Assembly (NCBI RefSeq): GCF_900091515.1
Contig: NZ_LT607410.1
Coordinates: 5,208,001 to 5,272,000, forward strand
Source: Micromonospora purpureochromogenes
GTDB taxonomy: Bacteria > Actinomycetota > Actinomycetes > Mycobacteriales > Micromonosporaceae
DNA: 64,000 nt
Direction of reading: 5' to 3'
A model generated the notes under the pieces. The model did no database searches, had not been told where the DNA came from, and saw only the letters and a list, made by a program, of their open reading frames with translations. This document shows positions 51,515 through 59,971 of the stretch, piece after piece. The position numbers were made by a program, and so were the translations under genes. Every line of letters starts with the position of its first letter. The stretch's first letter is position 1.

Positions 51515-52078
51515 ATGGCGTTGCGCCACGCGGTACTGGCGGCACTGCTTGACGGCGAGTACAGCGGGTACCAGCTGGCCAAGACCTTCGATGTGTCGCT
51601 GTCGAACTTCTGGTACGCGGTGCCCCAGCAGCTCTACGCCGAGCTGGCCAAGCTGGAGCGCGAGGGGCTGATCACCGGCCGACAGGTCATCCAGCACGAC
51701 CGGCCCAACAAGCGACTGTTCACGGTCACCGACGCCGGCCTCGCGGAGCTGGCCGCGTTCGCCGCGACGCCGTCGAAGCCGTCGTCCATCCGGGAGGACC
51801 TGCTCGTCATGGTCCAGGCCGTCGACCGGCTGGACCCGGCCCCGGTCATCGCCCAGCTCGAGGAGCGCGCGGTCACGGCCGCAGCGAAGGTGGAAATCTT
51901 CGACCGGATGCTACAGCGGATGCGTGGCGAGCTGGACGAGGAGACGTTCCTGTGTGCGGGCGACCGGATCGGGCCGTACCTGACGTGTCTGCGCGGCCGC
52001 CGGTTCGAGCAGGAGAACCGCGAGTGGTGCGAGCGCGTCGCGGCGCTGCTGCGCGCCCGGGCGCCGCTGCCGGGCTGA
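51515..52078 (+). CDS. PadR-family transcriptional regulator
   Basis: The 187-residue winged-helix repressor has MALRHAVLAALLDGEYSGYQ, LAKTFDVSLSNFWYAVPQQL, YAELAKLEREGLITGRQV and a C-terminal dimerisation helix bundle (Vir_act_alpha_C). It probably binds the dyad at 51451-51486 and responds to a small molecule. The 256-bp downstream gap leads to the oxygenase gene. Confidence 0.88.
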   Translation: MALRHAVLAALLDGEYSGYQLAKTFDVSLSNFWYAVPQQLYAELAKLEREGLITGRQVIQHDRPNKRLFTVTDAGLAELAAFAATPSKPSSIREDLLVMVQAVDRLDPAPVIAQLEERAVTAAAKVEIFDRMLQRMRGELDEETFLCAGDRIGPYLTCLRGRRFEQENREWCERVAALLRARAPLPG

Positions 52079-52334
52079 CCCGGGGAGACGGCGCTCAGCA
52101 CGACGTTCCAGTCCTGTTCGGACGCCGCCCGCAGCGCCTCGGCCGCACGACGGGACGGGCCATGACCGTCGGCCCGCCCCGGGGCGGACTACCGGTAGTT
52201 GGGCTGGTCCAGCGGGCCGCGCTCCGGCCGCGGCGCTGTGAACAATGTAACCAACAGGGGGCTTGACGCCGGTAAATCTTGTTAGGATTCCGCATTTCTT
52301 CATGCCGCCACCATTGAAGAAGGGGTCCGTCCAA

Positions 52335-53177
52335 ATGCAAATCGTGGACACCGCGCGCTATCCACTGGCCGAACCGGGCAGCGACGCATGGGAACGCGTC
52401 GTTTCCCGAACGCGCACCGAACTGCGCGAACTCGGGTGCAGCGTGCTGCCGGAGTTCATTCTGCCGAGCAGCCGGGAGGCGCTGCGGCGGGAAGGCGCCG
52501 GGGTCGCCCCGCTGGCGTACTACGACGTTGAGGAGACCAACGTCTACAACATCGCGTTCGACGACGACCTGCCGGCCGAGCACCCGGGCCGCATCGTCAT
52601 GCAGCGCGGCAACGCGTTCGTCGCGCGCGACCGGATCCCCACCGACAGTGTCATCCACCGCCTCTACATCGACCCGTCGTTCGTGCGCTTCGTCGCCGCC
52701 TGCTTCGAACTCCCGGAGCTGCACGAGCTCGCCGACCCGCTGTCCGGCCTGGTGCTCAACGTCGTGCAGCCCGGCATGGAGCACCCGTGGCACTTCGACA
52801 CCAACGAGTTCACCGTCAGCATGCTGACCCAGGAGCCGGAGGAGGGCGGCGTCTTCGAGTACTGCCCGAACATCCGTTCGGCGGGCGCGGAGAACTTCGG
52901 CGCCGTCCGTTCGGTGCTCACCGGCGCCGACCGCTCGCCGGTGCGGGCCCTGACCCTGCGCCCCGGTGACCTCCAGCTGTTCAAGGGTCGGTACGCGCTG
53001 CACCGGGTGAGCGCGGTGCGCGGCGCCACCGCCCGGCACTCAGCGATCTTCGCCTACTCCGAACGCCCCGGCGTGATGGGCAGCGTCGCCCGTACGCGGC
53101 AGCTGTTCGGCCGGGTCCTGCCCGCGCACCGCGACGCCGAGCGCAATGCCGTGCGAGTCGACCAGTTGCTGGACTAG
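52335..53177 (+). CDS. Fe(II)/2-oxoglutarate oxygenase, BesD-like family, hydroxylase-type triad
   Basis: The 280-residue protein belongs to a family that oxidises free amino acids. It has HPWHFDTNEFTVSMLTQEPE, giving H153 and D155, EEGGVFEYCPNIRS, and distal H223 (YALHRVSAVRG). The HxD carboxylate is intact, whereas related halogenases such as BesD replace it with Gly. So hydroxylation or another oxidation is predicted. Residues R229 or R234 may bind 2OG. ATG 52335 follows AGAAGGGG; an in-frame ATG at 52302 adds 11 residues. It heads a likely operon with a methyltransferase and an acyltransferase. Confidence 0.82.
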   Translation: MQIVDTARYPLAEPGSDAWERVVSRTRTELRELGCSVLPEFILPSSREALRREGAGVAPLAYYDVEETNVYNIAFDDDLPAEHPGRIVMQRGNAFVARDRIPTDSVIHRLYIDPSFVRFVAACFELPELHELADPLSGLVLNVVQPGMEHPWHFDTNEFTVSMLTQEPEEGGVFEYCPNIRSAGAENFGAVRSVLTGADRSPVRALTLRPGDLQLFKGRYALHRVSAVRGATARHSAIFAYSERPGVMGSVARTRQLFGRVLPAHRDAERNAVRVDQLLD

Positions 53178-53198
53178 TAATCGCGAGGAGCCGCCCCC

Positions 53199-54050
53199 GT
53201 GCGTTTCGACCGGACCGGAAAAGTTTCCCTCGACGGCATCTACACGCAACCCGATCCCCGCGCCTATTTCACCACCCTGCGTGAGCTCGACTATTACATT
53301 CCCCAACTCGCCAAGCCCTATTTCCAACAAATCATCGGGCAGTACCGTCAATCGCGGCAGGTGGCCGTCCCGACCGTCGTCGACGTCGGCTGCTCCTACG
53401 GCGTCAACGCGGCGCTGCTGCGCTGCGACGCCACCATGGACGACCTGTACGACCGCTACGCCGGCGCCGAGTGCACCCGGCAAGCGCTGCTGGAGCGCGA
53501 TCGCGAGCTGGTCCGGGCGCACCGGTCCCCGGCCCGGTTCGTGGGGCTGGACGTCTCCCGGCCGGCGTTGGGGTACGCATCGGCGGCCGGGTTCCTCGAC
53601 GACGCCGTGCAGGCCGACCTGGAGGCGCGCGAACCCACCGCGCGGCAGCGCGCCCTGTTCGCCGGTGCCGACATCGTGATCTCCACCGGATGCCTCGGCT
53701 ACGTCACCGGCCGGACGCTCGTGCGCGTGGTCGAGTCCCGCCGGGACCGGCTGCCGTGGATGGCGCATTTCGTGCTGCGGATGTTCCCGTTCGAACCGAT
53801 CGCCGACAGCCTCGCGGCCCTCGGTTACGACACGGTGCGGGTGGACCGGACGTTCCGGCAGCGCCGTTTCGCGTCCGACCGGGAACAGCGGCAGGTGCTG
53901 GAGACGATGTCCGCCGCCGGCGTTGATCCGGAGGGTCTGGAGACCGACGGCTGGTTGTACGCTCAGCTCTACGTTTCCCGGCCCATCGGCACTCCCGACC
54001 CCTTGACCTTTGACGTTGACCAGTCACTGATGCAGAAGGCCGCCCGATGA
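53199..54050 (+). CDS. SAM-dependent methyltransferase-like protein of the oxygenase cluster
   Basis: The 283-residue protein has a class-I SAM motif VVDVGCSYGVNAALL (residues 60-74), an acidic loop FVGLDVSRPALGYASAAGFL, and strand IVISTGCLGYVTGRTLVRVV. The N-terminal LDGIYTQPDPRAYFTTLREL is distinctive. Substrate is unknown; it may methylate the product of the adjacent oxygenase. GTG 53199 has GAGGAG at 9 nt. It follows the oxygenase by 21 nt. Confidence 0.75.
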   Translation: MRFDRTGKVSLDGIYTQPDPRAYFTTLRELDYYIPQLAKPYFQQIIGQYRQSRQVAVPTVVDVGCSYGVNAALLRCDATMDDLYDRYAGAECTRQALLERDRELVRAHRSPARFVGLDVSRPALGYASAAGFLDDAVQADLEAREPTARQRALFAGADIVISTGCLGYVTGRTLVRVVESRRDRLPWMAHFVLRMFPFEPIADSLAALGYDTVRVDRTFRQRRFASDREQRQVLETMSAAGVDPEGLETDGWLYAQLYVSRPIGTPDPLTFDVDQSLMQKAAR

Positions 54051-54072
54051 GCAGCGAATTCCAGGAGACCGA

Positions 54073-55878
54073 GTGAGCACGTTCGAAAACGAGGACACGC
54101 TGCCGCGGGTGCCGATGCCCGCGCTGGAGGACACCTGCGCCCGGTTCCTCGAGTGGTCTGCGCCGCTGCTGACGGAGGAAGAGTTCGCCGACACCGAGGC
54201 CGCGGTGCAGGAGTTCGGGCGGGCCGACGGTCCGGGGCCGAAGCTGCACGCCGATCTGGTGCGGTACAACGCGGATCCGGCCACGCACAGCTGGTTGGAC
54301 ACGTTCTGGCCGGCGCGCTATCTCGGTCGCCGGGACCGGATCGCGTTGAACGCCAACTTCTTCTTCCTGTTCCGCGACACGCCGTTGCGCGGGTTCGCCG
54401 AGCCGCAGGTGGAGCGCGCGGCGAGGCTCATCGCCGCCGCCGTGAACTACAAGACCCAGCTCGACGACGAGCGCATCCCGCCGATCGTGACGCGCGGGCA
54501 GCCGTTGTCGATGGAGCAGAACAAATTTCTGTTCTCGACCACCCGCATCCCGGGGTCGGTGCAGGACACCGTCCGAGCGCCGTACAGCGACGAGATGCCG
54601 GGCCCGTCGACGGCGCGGCACATCGTGGTGTTCCAGCGCGGCAACGCGTTCCGGATGGACGTGGTCGGTCCGGACGGGCGCCCGTACTCCCTCGACGACC
54701 TGGCGGCCGGCCTGGGTGAGGTGCAGAAGGCCGGTGCCGCGCCGGCCGCGACGGCCACCGCGGCCGGTCATCTCACCACGATGGCCCGGGCCGAGTGGGC
54801 GGCGGCCAGGGGCCGGCTGGCGGCACTGGATCCCGGTAACGCCGCGGCGCTGGACACCATCGAGACGGCGCTGTTCTGCGTGTGCCTGGAGGACCTGACG
54901 CCGGCCGACGACCTGGCGGCCTGCGACCAGCTGCTGCACGGCGACAGCGGCAACCGGTGGTTCGACAAGGCGGTGTCGCTCATCGTGTTCGCCGACGGCA
55001 CGGCCGGCATCAACGTCGAGCACTGCGGGCTGGACGGCACCACCATCCTCAGCTTCGTCGACACGATGCTCACCGCGTCGCCCGAGGAGCACGCCGCGCA
55101 GTCGGGTGCGGCGGCGCAGGGGGTGCCGGCGATCGAGCCGGTCACGTTCGTGCTCGACGACGCGCTGCGGGCCGACATCGCCGCCGCGGCACGGTCGTTC
55201 GCCCACTACGGCGCGGACACCGCCACCGTGACCCTGTCCTTCGACGAGTTCGGGGTGGACGAGGTCAAACGGCTGCGGATGTCGCCGGACGCGTTCGTGC
55301 AGGTGGCATACCAGCTCGCGCACAAGCGGGCCAAGGGCTTCATCGGCGCCACCTACGAGTCCATCGCCACCCGCCAGTACCTGCGGGGGCGGACCGAGGC
55401 GATGCGCGTCGTCACGCCCGAGGTGCTGCGGTTCGTGTCCACGATGGACGACCTCGCCGCGTCACCCGACGAGCGGCGGGCGGCCTTCCGGGCCGCGGCC
55501 GACAAGCATGTCGAACGGGCGAAGCAGTGCCAGGCCGGTGCGGCACCGGAGCAGCACCTGTGGGAGCTGCAGCTGATCCAAAAGCGGCGTGGGGCGGCGC
55601 TCGGCGTGCCCGAGTCGTCCCGGCTGTACGAGACGCCGGGGTGGCTCAAGATGCGCGACGACTACCTGAGCACCAGCTCGGCGCCGTCGACCAGCATCCG
55701 CTACTTCGGGTTCGGGGCCACCAGCAGTCGCTGCATCGGGATCGCGTACGTGCTGCTGCCGGACCGGTTCAACCTGTACCTCAGCACCCCGCGCCCGGTC
55801 GCCGGGATGATGTACACGTTTGCCGACCGGCTCCGCGAAGCGTTGCGTGAGCTGCGCGACCTGCTCGACGAGCGGTAG
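54073..55878 (+). CDS. Choline/carnitine O-acyltransferase family protein
   Basis: The 601-residue protein covers the full two-domain CRAT-like fold. Family blocks seen are SWLDTFWPARYLGRRDRIAL, NANFFFLFRD, the catalytic-His segment NVEHCGLDGTTI (H317), YRD-like FDEFGVDEVKRLRM, and the substrate/carnitine region STSSAPSTS with FGFGATSSRCIGIAYVL. The family moves acyl groups between CoA and carnitine or choline; bacterial members are rare and often sit in secondary-metabolite clusters. GTG 54073 has AGGAGA upstream. It is third in the operon. Confidence 0.85.
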   Translation: MSTFENEDTLPRVPMPALEDTCARFLEWSAPLLTEEEFADTEAAVQEFGRADGPGPKLHADLVRYNADPATHSWLDTFWPARYLGRRDRIALNANFFFLFRDTPLRGFAEPQVERAARLIAAAVNYKTQLDDERIPPIVTRGQPLSMEQNKFLFSTTRIPGSVQDTVRAPYSDEMPGPSTARHIVVFQRGNAFRMDVVGPDGRPYSLDDLAAGLGEVQKAGAAPAATATAAGHLTTMARAEWAAARGRLAALDPGNAAALDTIETALFCVCLEDLTPADDLAACDQLLHGDSGNRWFDKAVSLIVFADGTAGINVEHCGLDGTTILSFVDTMLTASPEEHAAQSGAAAQGVPAIEPVTFVLDDALRADIAAAARSFAHYGADTATVTLSFDEFGVDEVKRLRMSPDAFVQVAYQLAHKRAKGFIGATYESIATRQYLRGRTEAMRVVTPEVLRFVSTMDDLAASPDERRAAFRAAADKHVERAKQCQAGAAPEQHLWELQLIQKRRGAALGVPESSRLYETPGWLKMRDDYLSTSSAPSTSIRYFGFGATSSRCIGIAYVLLPDRFNLYLSTPRPVAGMMYTFADRLREALRELRDLLDER

Positions 55879-55884
55879 CCCGGG

Positions 55885-56140
55885 TCACGGGTCCGCCGCC
55901 GGCCGCTCGATCTCCGCGACCTGGTGATCGGCGTGGCGGCGGATCCGGTCCCGCAGCGCGTCCCAGGTCTCGGCGGCGAGCCCGCGATAGATCGCCCGGC
56001 GTCGTCGGCCAGCACCCGGCGGTGCGCGGCTGGCAGGCGGTCGAGGACGAAGCCGGCCGCGGCGTCCGTGGACCGGATCCCGCCCGTCGCCAGGGTGGTC
56101 CGGATCCGGGCCACAGCTAGGGCCTGCCCCCGGGTTGTTG
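55885..56140 (-). pseudogene. Remnant of an aminoglycoside-nucleotidyltransferase-like gene
   Basis: The minus strand reads VARIRTTLATGGIRSTDAAA and GFVLDRLPAAHRRVLADDAG in one frame, then RAIYRGLAAETWDALRDRIR, RHADHQVAEIER in another, before a stop. This matches the C-terminal helical domain of AadA/DUF4111 nucleotidyltransferases with one frameshift. The catalytic N-terminal domain is missing. Confidence 0.5.
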
Positions 56141-56316
56141 ATCCCTGCCGCTCCGCACGCACGTGTCGGTTCCGCCGAGGCCGACGCGGCACGAGACATG
56201 ACGACGGTGACACATGGTGGGACGTTGATTACAAGGGGTGTCGCGCAGGGGGGCGGTGCGGCTACCGTGACCACGGCATCGATTCATGTACCTAGATCAT
56301 TCGGTCAGGAGTGACG

Positions 56317-57522
56317 ATGACGACGACCCCCGCCGTGGACCTTCCGTTCCTCGACATCACCGCGCCGGACTTTCGGTTCGACTCTCCCGCGGTCGCTGCG
56401 GCACGCGAGGCGAACTGGTGTGCCATGACGCCGATGGGACTCATCGTGCTGCGCCACGCCGAGATGCACCAACTGCTCCGCGACCCGCGGCTGGCGCAGA
56501 GCGGCGAGCGCTACCTGGAGCTGATGGGCATTTCCGACGGACCGCTGTACGACTGGTTCGTGCCGATGATCCTGCACCAGCGCGGCGCCGACCATCTGCG
56601 CCTGCGGCGACTGGTCAGCAAGGCGTTCTCGCCACGGATGATCGAGGGCTTGCGGCCGTTCATGCGTGACACCGCGACGAGTCTGACCGCGGCGATCGCC
56701 GCGCGGGGCGAGTGCGAGTTCATGGCAGATTTCGCCGACCCGATGCCGGTGCGGGTGATGTGCGCGCTGCTCGGCGTCCCACCGACCGATTACGAGTTGT
56801 TCCGCCGCTGGTCGACCGATGTCGGACTGGTCTACAGCTTCACCCTGCCGCAGCTGCGTACGCGGGTGGAGGAGGCCGTCGTGGGGCTGCGTGCGTACGT
56901 CGACTCACTGATCGAGCAGCGCCGCGCCGAGCCGCGGGACGACCTCCTGTCGGCGCTCATCACCGCCGAGGAAAGCGGGGACCGGCTCAGCACTGAAGAA
57001 TTGCGCAACCTCGCCCTGACCCTCGTGTTCGCCGCGCACGACACCACCCGTAACCAGCTCGGTCAGGCGCTGGCGACGTTCAGTGAGTACCCCGACCAGT
57101 GGCGGCTGCTTGCGAAGCGCCCGGAGCTCGCGCCACAGGCCGTGGAGGAGGTCATGCGATGGGCGCCGGCGGTACCGACGATCTTCCGGTTCCCCGTCGA
57201 GGACCTCGACGTGCACGGTGTCCACGTCCCAGCGGGCACCTTCCTGCTGCTCGGCACGCACGCCGCCAGCCGGGACCCGCTCGCCGTCGACGACGGTGAC
57301 CGCTTCGACATCACGATCCACCGGCAGGTGCCGCACCTGACCTTTGGCGGTGGACCGCACTACTGCATCGGCGCACCGACCGCCCGCGTCGAGATGGCCG
57401 AGTCGCTGATCGCGCTCAGCAGTCAACTGGCGCCGCCGTCGATAGCCGGCCCCGTCACCTGGCGTCCGCCCACCGCCATCCATGGACCCGAGAGCCTGCC
57501 GCTCCGGTTCGGGCGGGGTTGA
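56317..57522 (+). CDS. Cytochrome P450
   Basis: The 401-residue bacterial class-I P450 has helix-I motif AAHDTTR (239-245), ExxR EEVMR, PERF-like DRFDI, and heme-binding loop FGGGPHYCIGAPTAR with C350. It needs ferredoxin and reductase partners, none of which is adjacent. Oxidised substrate unknown. ATG 56317 has AGGAG upstream; GTG 56311 is an alternative. It overlaps or abuts the hydrolase gene, suggesting cotranscription. Confidence 0.93.
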   Translation: MTTTPAVDLPFLDITAPDFRFDSPAVAAAREANWCAMTPMGLIVLRHAEMHQLLRDPRLAQSGERYLELMGISDGPLYDWFVPMILHQRGADHLRLRRLVSKAFSPRMIEGLRPFMRDTATSLTAAIAARGECEFMADFADPMPVRVMCALLGVPPTDYELFRRWSTDVGLVYSFTLPQLRTRVEEAVVGLRAYVDSLIEQRRAEPRDDLLSALITAEESGDRLSTEELRNLALTLVFAAHDTTRNQLGQALATFSEYPDQWRLLAKRPELAPQAVEEVMRWAPAVPTIFRFPVEDLDVHGVHVPAGTFLLLGTHAASRDPLAVDDGDRFDITIHRQVPHLTFGGGPHYCIGAPTARVEMAESLIALSSQLAPPSIAGPVTWRPPTAIHGPESLPLRFGRG

Positions 57523-57524
57523 GC

Positions 57525-58475
57525 ATGCACCGCGCCTGGATCGTCGGCGGCACGGCCGTCGCGCTGCTCGGTGCCGCGACCATCGGGGCGGCACGGGCGG
57601 CGGTCGCCAGGATCGAACGCAACCCGGACCCGTTGCCGTACGACCGGCTTGCTCGGGAGCCCCAGGGCGAGGAGGTGCTCGTCCCGCGTCCGGACGGAAC
57701 GGTGCTGCGCGCGATCGTGACCGGGGACGGCCCGCCGGTGGTGCTCGCCCACGGATACGGGGCCTCGCTGCTGGAGTGGAACGTGGTGTGGGACACCCTG
57801 GTCGCCCGCGGTCACCGCGTCATCGCCTTCGACCAGCGCGGCCACGAGCGCTCGACACTCGGTTCCGCCGGTACCGGCTCGAAACCCATGGCGGCGGACT
57901 ACGCCGCCATTCTGGAGCACTTCGACGTGCGTGACGCCGTGCTGGTCGGCCACTCCATGGGTGGGTTCATCGCGATCCGTGCTGTGCTCGACCACCCCGA
58001 GCTGGCCCGGCGCCTGCGCGGCCTGGTGCTGTTCGCTACCTGGGCTGGCCGCATCCTCGACCAGGCACCGCAGAACCGGCTGCAGATTCCGCTGCTGGAA
58101 ACCGGACTTCTGCAGCGGCTCGCGCGCACTCGTGCCGGTGGTGTGCTGTTCGGAGCCGCGCAGTGCGGCACCCGGCCGTCGCCGGCCATGATCTCCGTGT
58201 TCCGGGACGTGTTCGTCCGTCAGAGCCACCAGCCGCTCATTCCGATCGTGCGGGCCTTCAGCCGAGAGGACCGCTACCCCCGGCTGAGCGAGATCACCGT
58301 ACCGACCGTCGTCGTGGTGGGCTCGGCGGACCGCACGACTCCCACGAGCCACTCACACCGGCTCGCCGCCGGCGTGCCCGGAGCGCGGCTGGTGACCGTG
58401 CCCGATGCCGGACACCTGCTCAACTGGGAGGCGCCCGATGTCCTCGTCGAGGTCATCTCGTCACTCCAGCAGTAA
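57525..58475 (+). CDS. Alpha/beta hydrolase with N-terminal membrane anchor
   Basis: The 316-residue protein has an N-terminal helix (AWIVGGTAVALLGAATIGAA), oxyanion region PPVVLAHGYGASLLEW, nucleophile LVGHSMGGFIAIRA (Ser in GHSMG), Asp in VVVVGSADRTTP and His in VPDAGHLLNWE, so the triad is complete. Esterase or lipase-like. TTG 57519 and ATG 57525 are both possible starts. Coupled to the P450. Confidence 0.87.
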   Translation: MHRAWIVGGTAVALLGAATIGAARAAVARIERNPDPLPYDRLAREPQGEEVLVPRPDGTVLRAIVTGDGPPVVLAHGYGASLLEWNVVWDTLVARGHRVIAFDQRGHERSTLGSAGTGSKPMAADYAAILEHFDVRDAVLVGHSMGGFIAIRAVLDHPELARRLRGLVLFATWAGRILDQAPQNRLQIPLLETGLLQRLARTRAGGVLFGAAQCGTRPSPAMISVFRDVFVRQSHQPLIPIVRAFSREDRYPRLSEITVPTVVVVGSADRTTPTSHSHRLAAGVPGARLVTVPDAGHLLNWEAPDVLVEVISSLQQ

Positions 58476-58596
58476 GCACCCACGCGGCCGACCGGACCCG
58501 TGATCCTGGTGGTGAAGGACTGCCGGCGCGGGTCCTGTCGTACCTGGTCAGCCCGCGGCTCCGGCGAGGTGCGGACCTTACGATAGCCGGCGTCCG

Positions 58597-58919
58597 GATC
58601 TGCCGCTGATCACGCGAGCTGCCTGGCTCCGCTGCCGTCAATCCATGTACCCGCTAGCACTGGTCATCTCACAGGTGGAAGACGTGGCAGCCACGGAGGA
58701 TGCTGATGTCGGCGTCGGACTCGGGCCAGGCGATCAGCGGGTGACCGTGAACGGCCAGGTCGGGGGGTAGCGGGTCCATGCTGGATCAACGGCCAGCTAG
58801 GCCGCGACCTGCGGCGCATCGCATTCGCTGACGAAGTCTCACAGCTCGTCGGTGTCGAGCCGTTCCGGCGGCCCGGTGAGACCGAGACGCGCCAGGGCGC
58901 GATGTGCGATCGGCAGGGG
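58597..58919 (-). pseudogene. Gap with gene scraps and a partial 76-nt repeat
   Basis: The region between 58476 and 58992 holds no intact gene. The minus strand contains two short natural-looking pieces: a 36-codon frame at 58669-58779 (DLAVHGHPLIAWPESDADIS) and a frame ending at 58839 (AHRALARLGLTGPPERLDTD). At 58597-58606 the 5' box GGATCTGCCG of the 76-nt repeat appears. Probably a decayed gene. Confidence 0.3.
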
Positions 58920-58992
58920 CTTACTGGTCGACGTTCCGGCTTCTCGCTGCGCGGCCGTGCCGACGTGAGTGCACGGAGGCTCGCGACTCAGC

Positions 58993-59595
58993 TCACCGTT
59001 CGGCCGCGATTGCCGCGATGGCGGCGTGTGGCCGACGAGTGCCTTCGCCGGGCCGCTGCAGGCGCTCAACTTCCGTGAAGCCGGCTTGCGCCAGTCGTTC
59101 GGAGAACTCGTCGACGGGCCAGCGATAGGCGGTCATGACCTTGTGGTCGAAGGCGGCGACCTCGTCACCTACGAAGAGACCAAGCACCAACGTTCCGGCC
59201 GGGGCCATTACTCGCCGGAACTCAGCGAGCACGCCGTCGAGATCTTGCGGCGGTAGATGGACCAAGGAGCCCCAGGCCAGGATGCCGGCGATGGAGTGGT
59301 TGACAACGGCGAGATCTTCCATCGACCCGAGTTGGTAGCTACCGCTCGGGTGGGCTGCCTGCGCATGGGCGATGAACTCGGGGACGATGTCGATTCCCGT
59401 TGCGTTGACGCCCAGCGAGCGAAGGTAGTCGGTGATATGGCCAGGCCCACAGCCCAGATCGAGCACCGGGCCGGGTCGGCGCGCCAGATGTCGCCCGATG
59501 AAGGCGAGGTCGTCGACGTGTACCTGCTGGCTTGTACCGAACAGCTCGATGTAGAGCTCGGCGACGGACGCATATGCCTGCCGGACCTGCTCCAT
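58993..59595 (-). CDS. Class I SAM-dependent methyltransferase
   Basis: The 200-residue protein has motif I VLDLGCGPGHITDYLRSLGV, acidic ATGIDIVPEFIAHAQAAHPS, and post-motif GILAWGSLVHLPPQDLDGVL, LAEFRRVMAPAGTLVLGLFV. ATG 59595 begins MEQVRQAYASVAELYIELFG, the usual family N-terminus. Substrate unknown. It diverges from the FAD monooxygenase. Confidence 0.85.
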   Translation of the reverse strand: MEQVRQAYASVAELYIELFGTSQQVHVDDLAFIGRHLARRPGPVLDLGCGPGHITDYLRSLGVNATGIDIVPEFIAHAQAAHPSGSYQLGSMEDLAVVNHSIAGILAWGSLVHLPPQDLDGVLAEFRRVMAPAGTLVLGLFVGDEVAAFDHKVMTAYRWPVDEFSERLAQAGFTEVERLQRPGEGTRRPHAAIAAIAAER

Positions 59596-59760
59596 GTTCA
59601 CCACGCGACTATATGGCTCTCGGATTGGCAGAGCAGGCCGGGCCAGCACGGGGACGCGCGTCGATTCTCGCGGTGCCCGCATCCGGCGATCCGCCATCGT
59701 GGCCCACCGCGACCGGCAACAGCGATCGGGTGTACGCACATGCCGCTGCCACAGCGCCCG

Positions 59761-59783
59761 GGATCCCGCGCGGCGCGGGATCC
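59761..59783. promoter_or_regulatory. 23-bp palindrome between divergent genes
   Basis: GGATCCCGCGC (59761-59771) and GCGCGGGATCC (59773-59783) are exact inverted repeats around one G. The site lies 166-211 bp from the two gene starts and could be an operator or a hairpin. The rest of the 376-bp gap shows no gene. Confidence 0.4.
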
Positions 59784-59971
59784 AAGGAGATGCCGGATCC
59801 GCTCCCTGCCTCTTAATGCACTGCACCGCATAACAGTGCGCTCTTGTGCCGCCGGCAGCCCGACAACCAGCGGTGACAGCAATAGGGGCCGGGTCCGGCG
59901 GGTTACCTTCGGGCGGTGTGAGATCGATCGCCCGTGGGAAGGCCCGGCGAGCCCGAGATGTTGTCCGACAC

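Noticed and set aside
52263..52288. TTGACG and TAGGAT as a promoter for the oxygenase operon
   Set aside because: The spacing is only 14 nt, too short for a sigma-70-type promoter.
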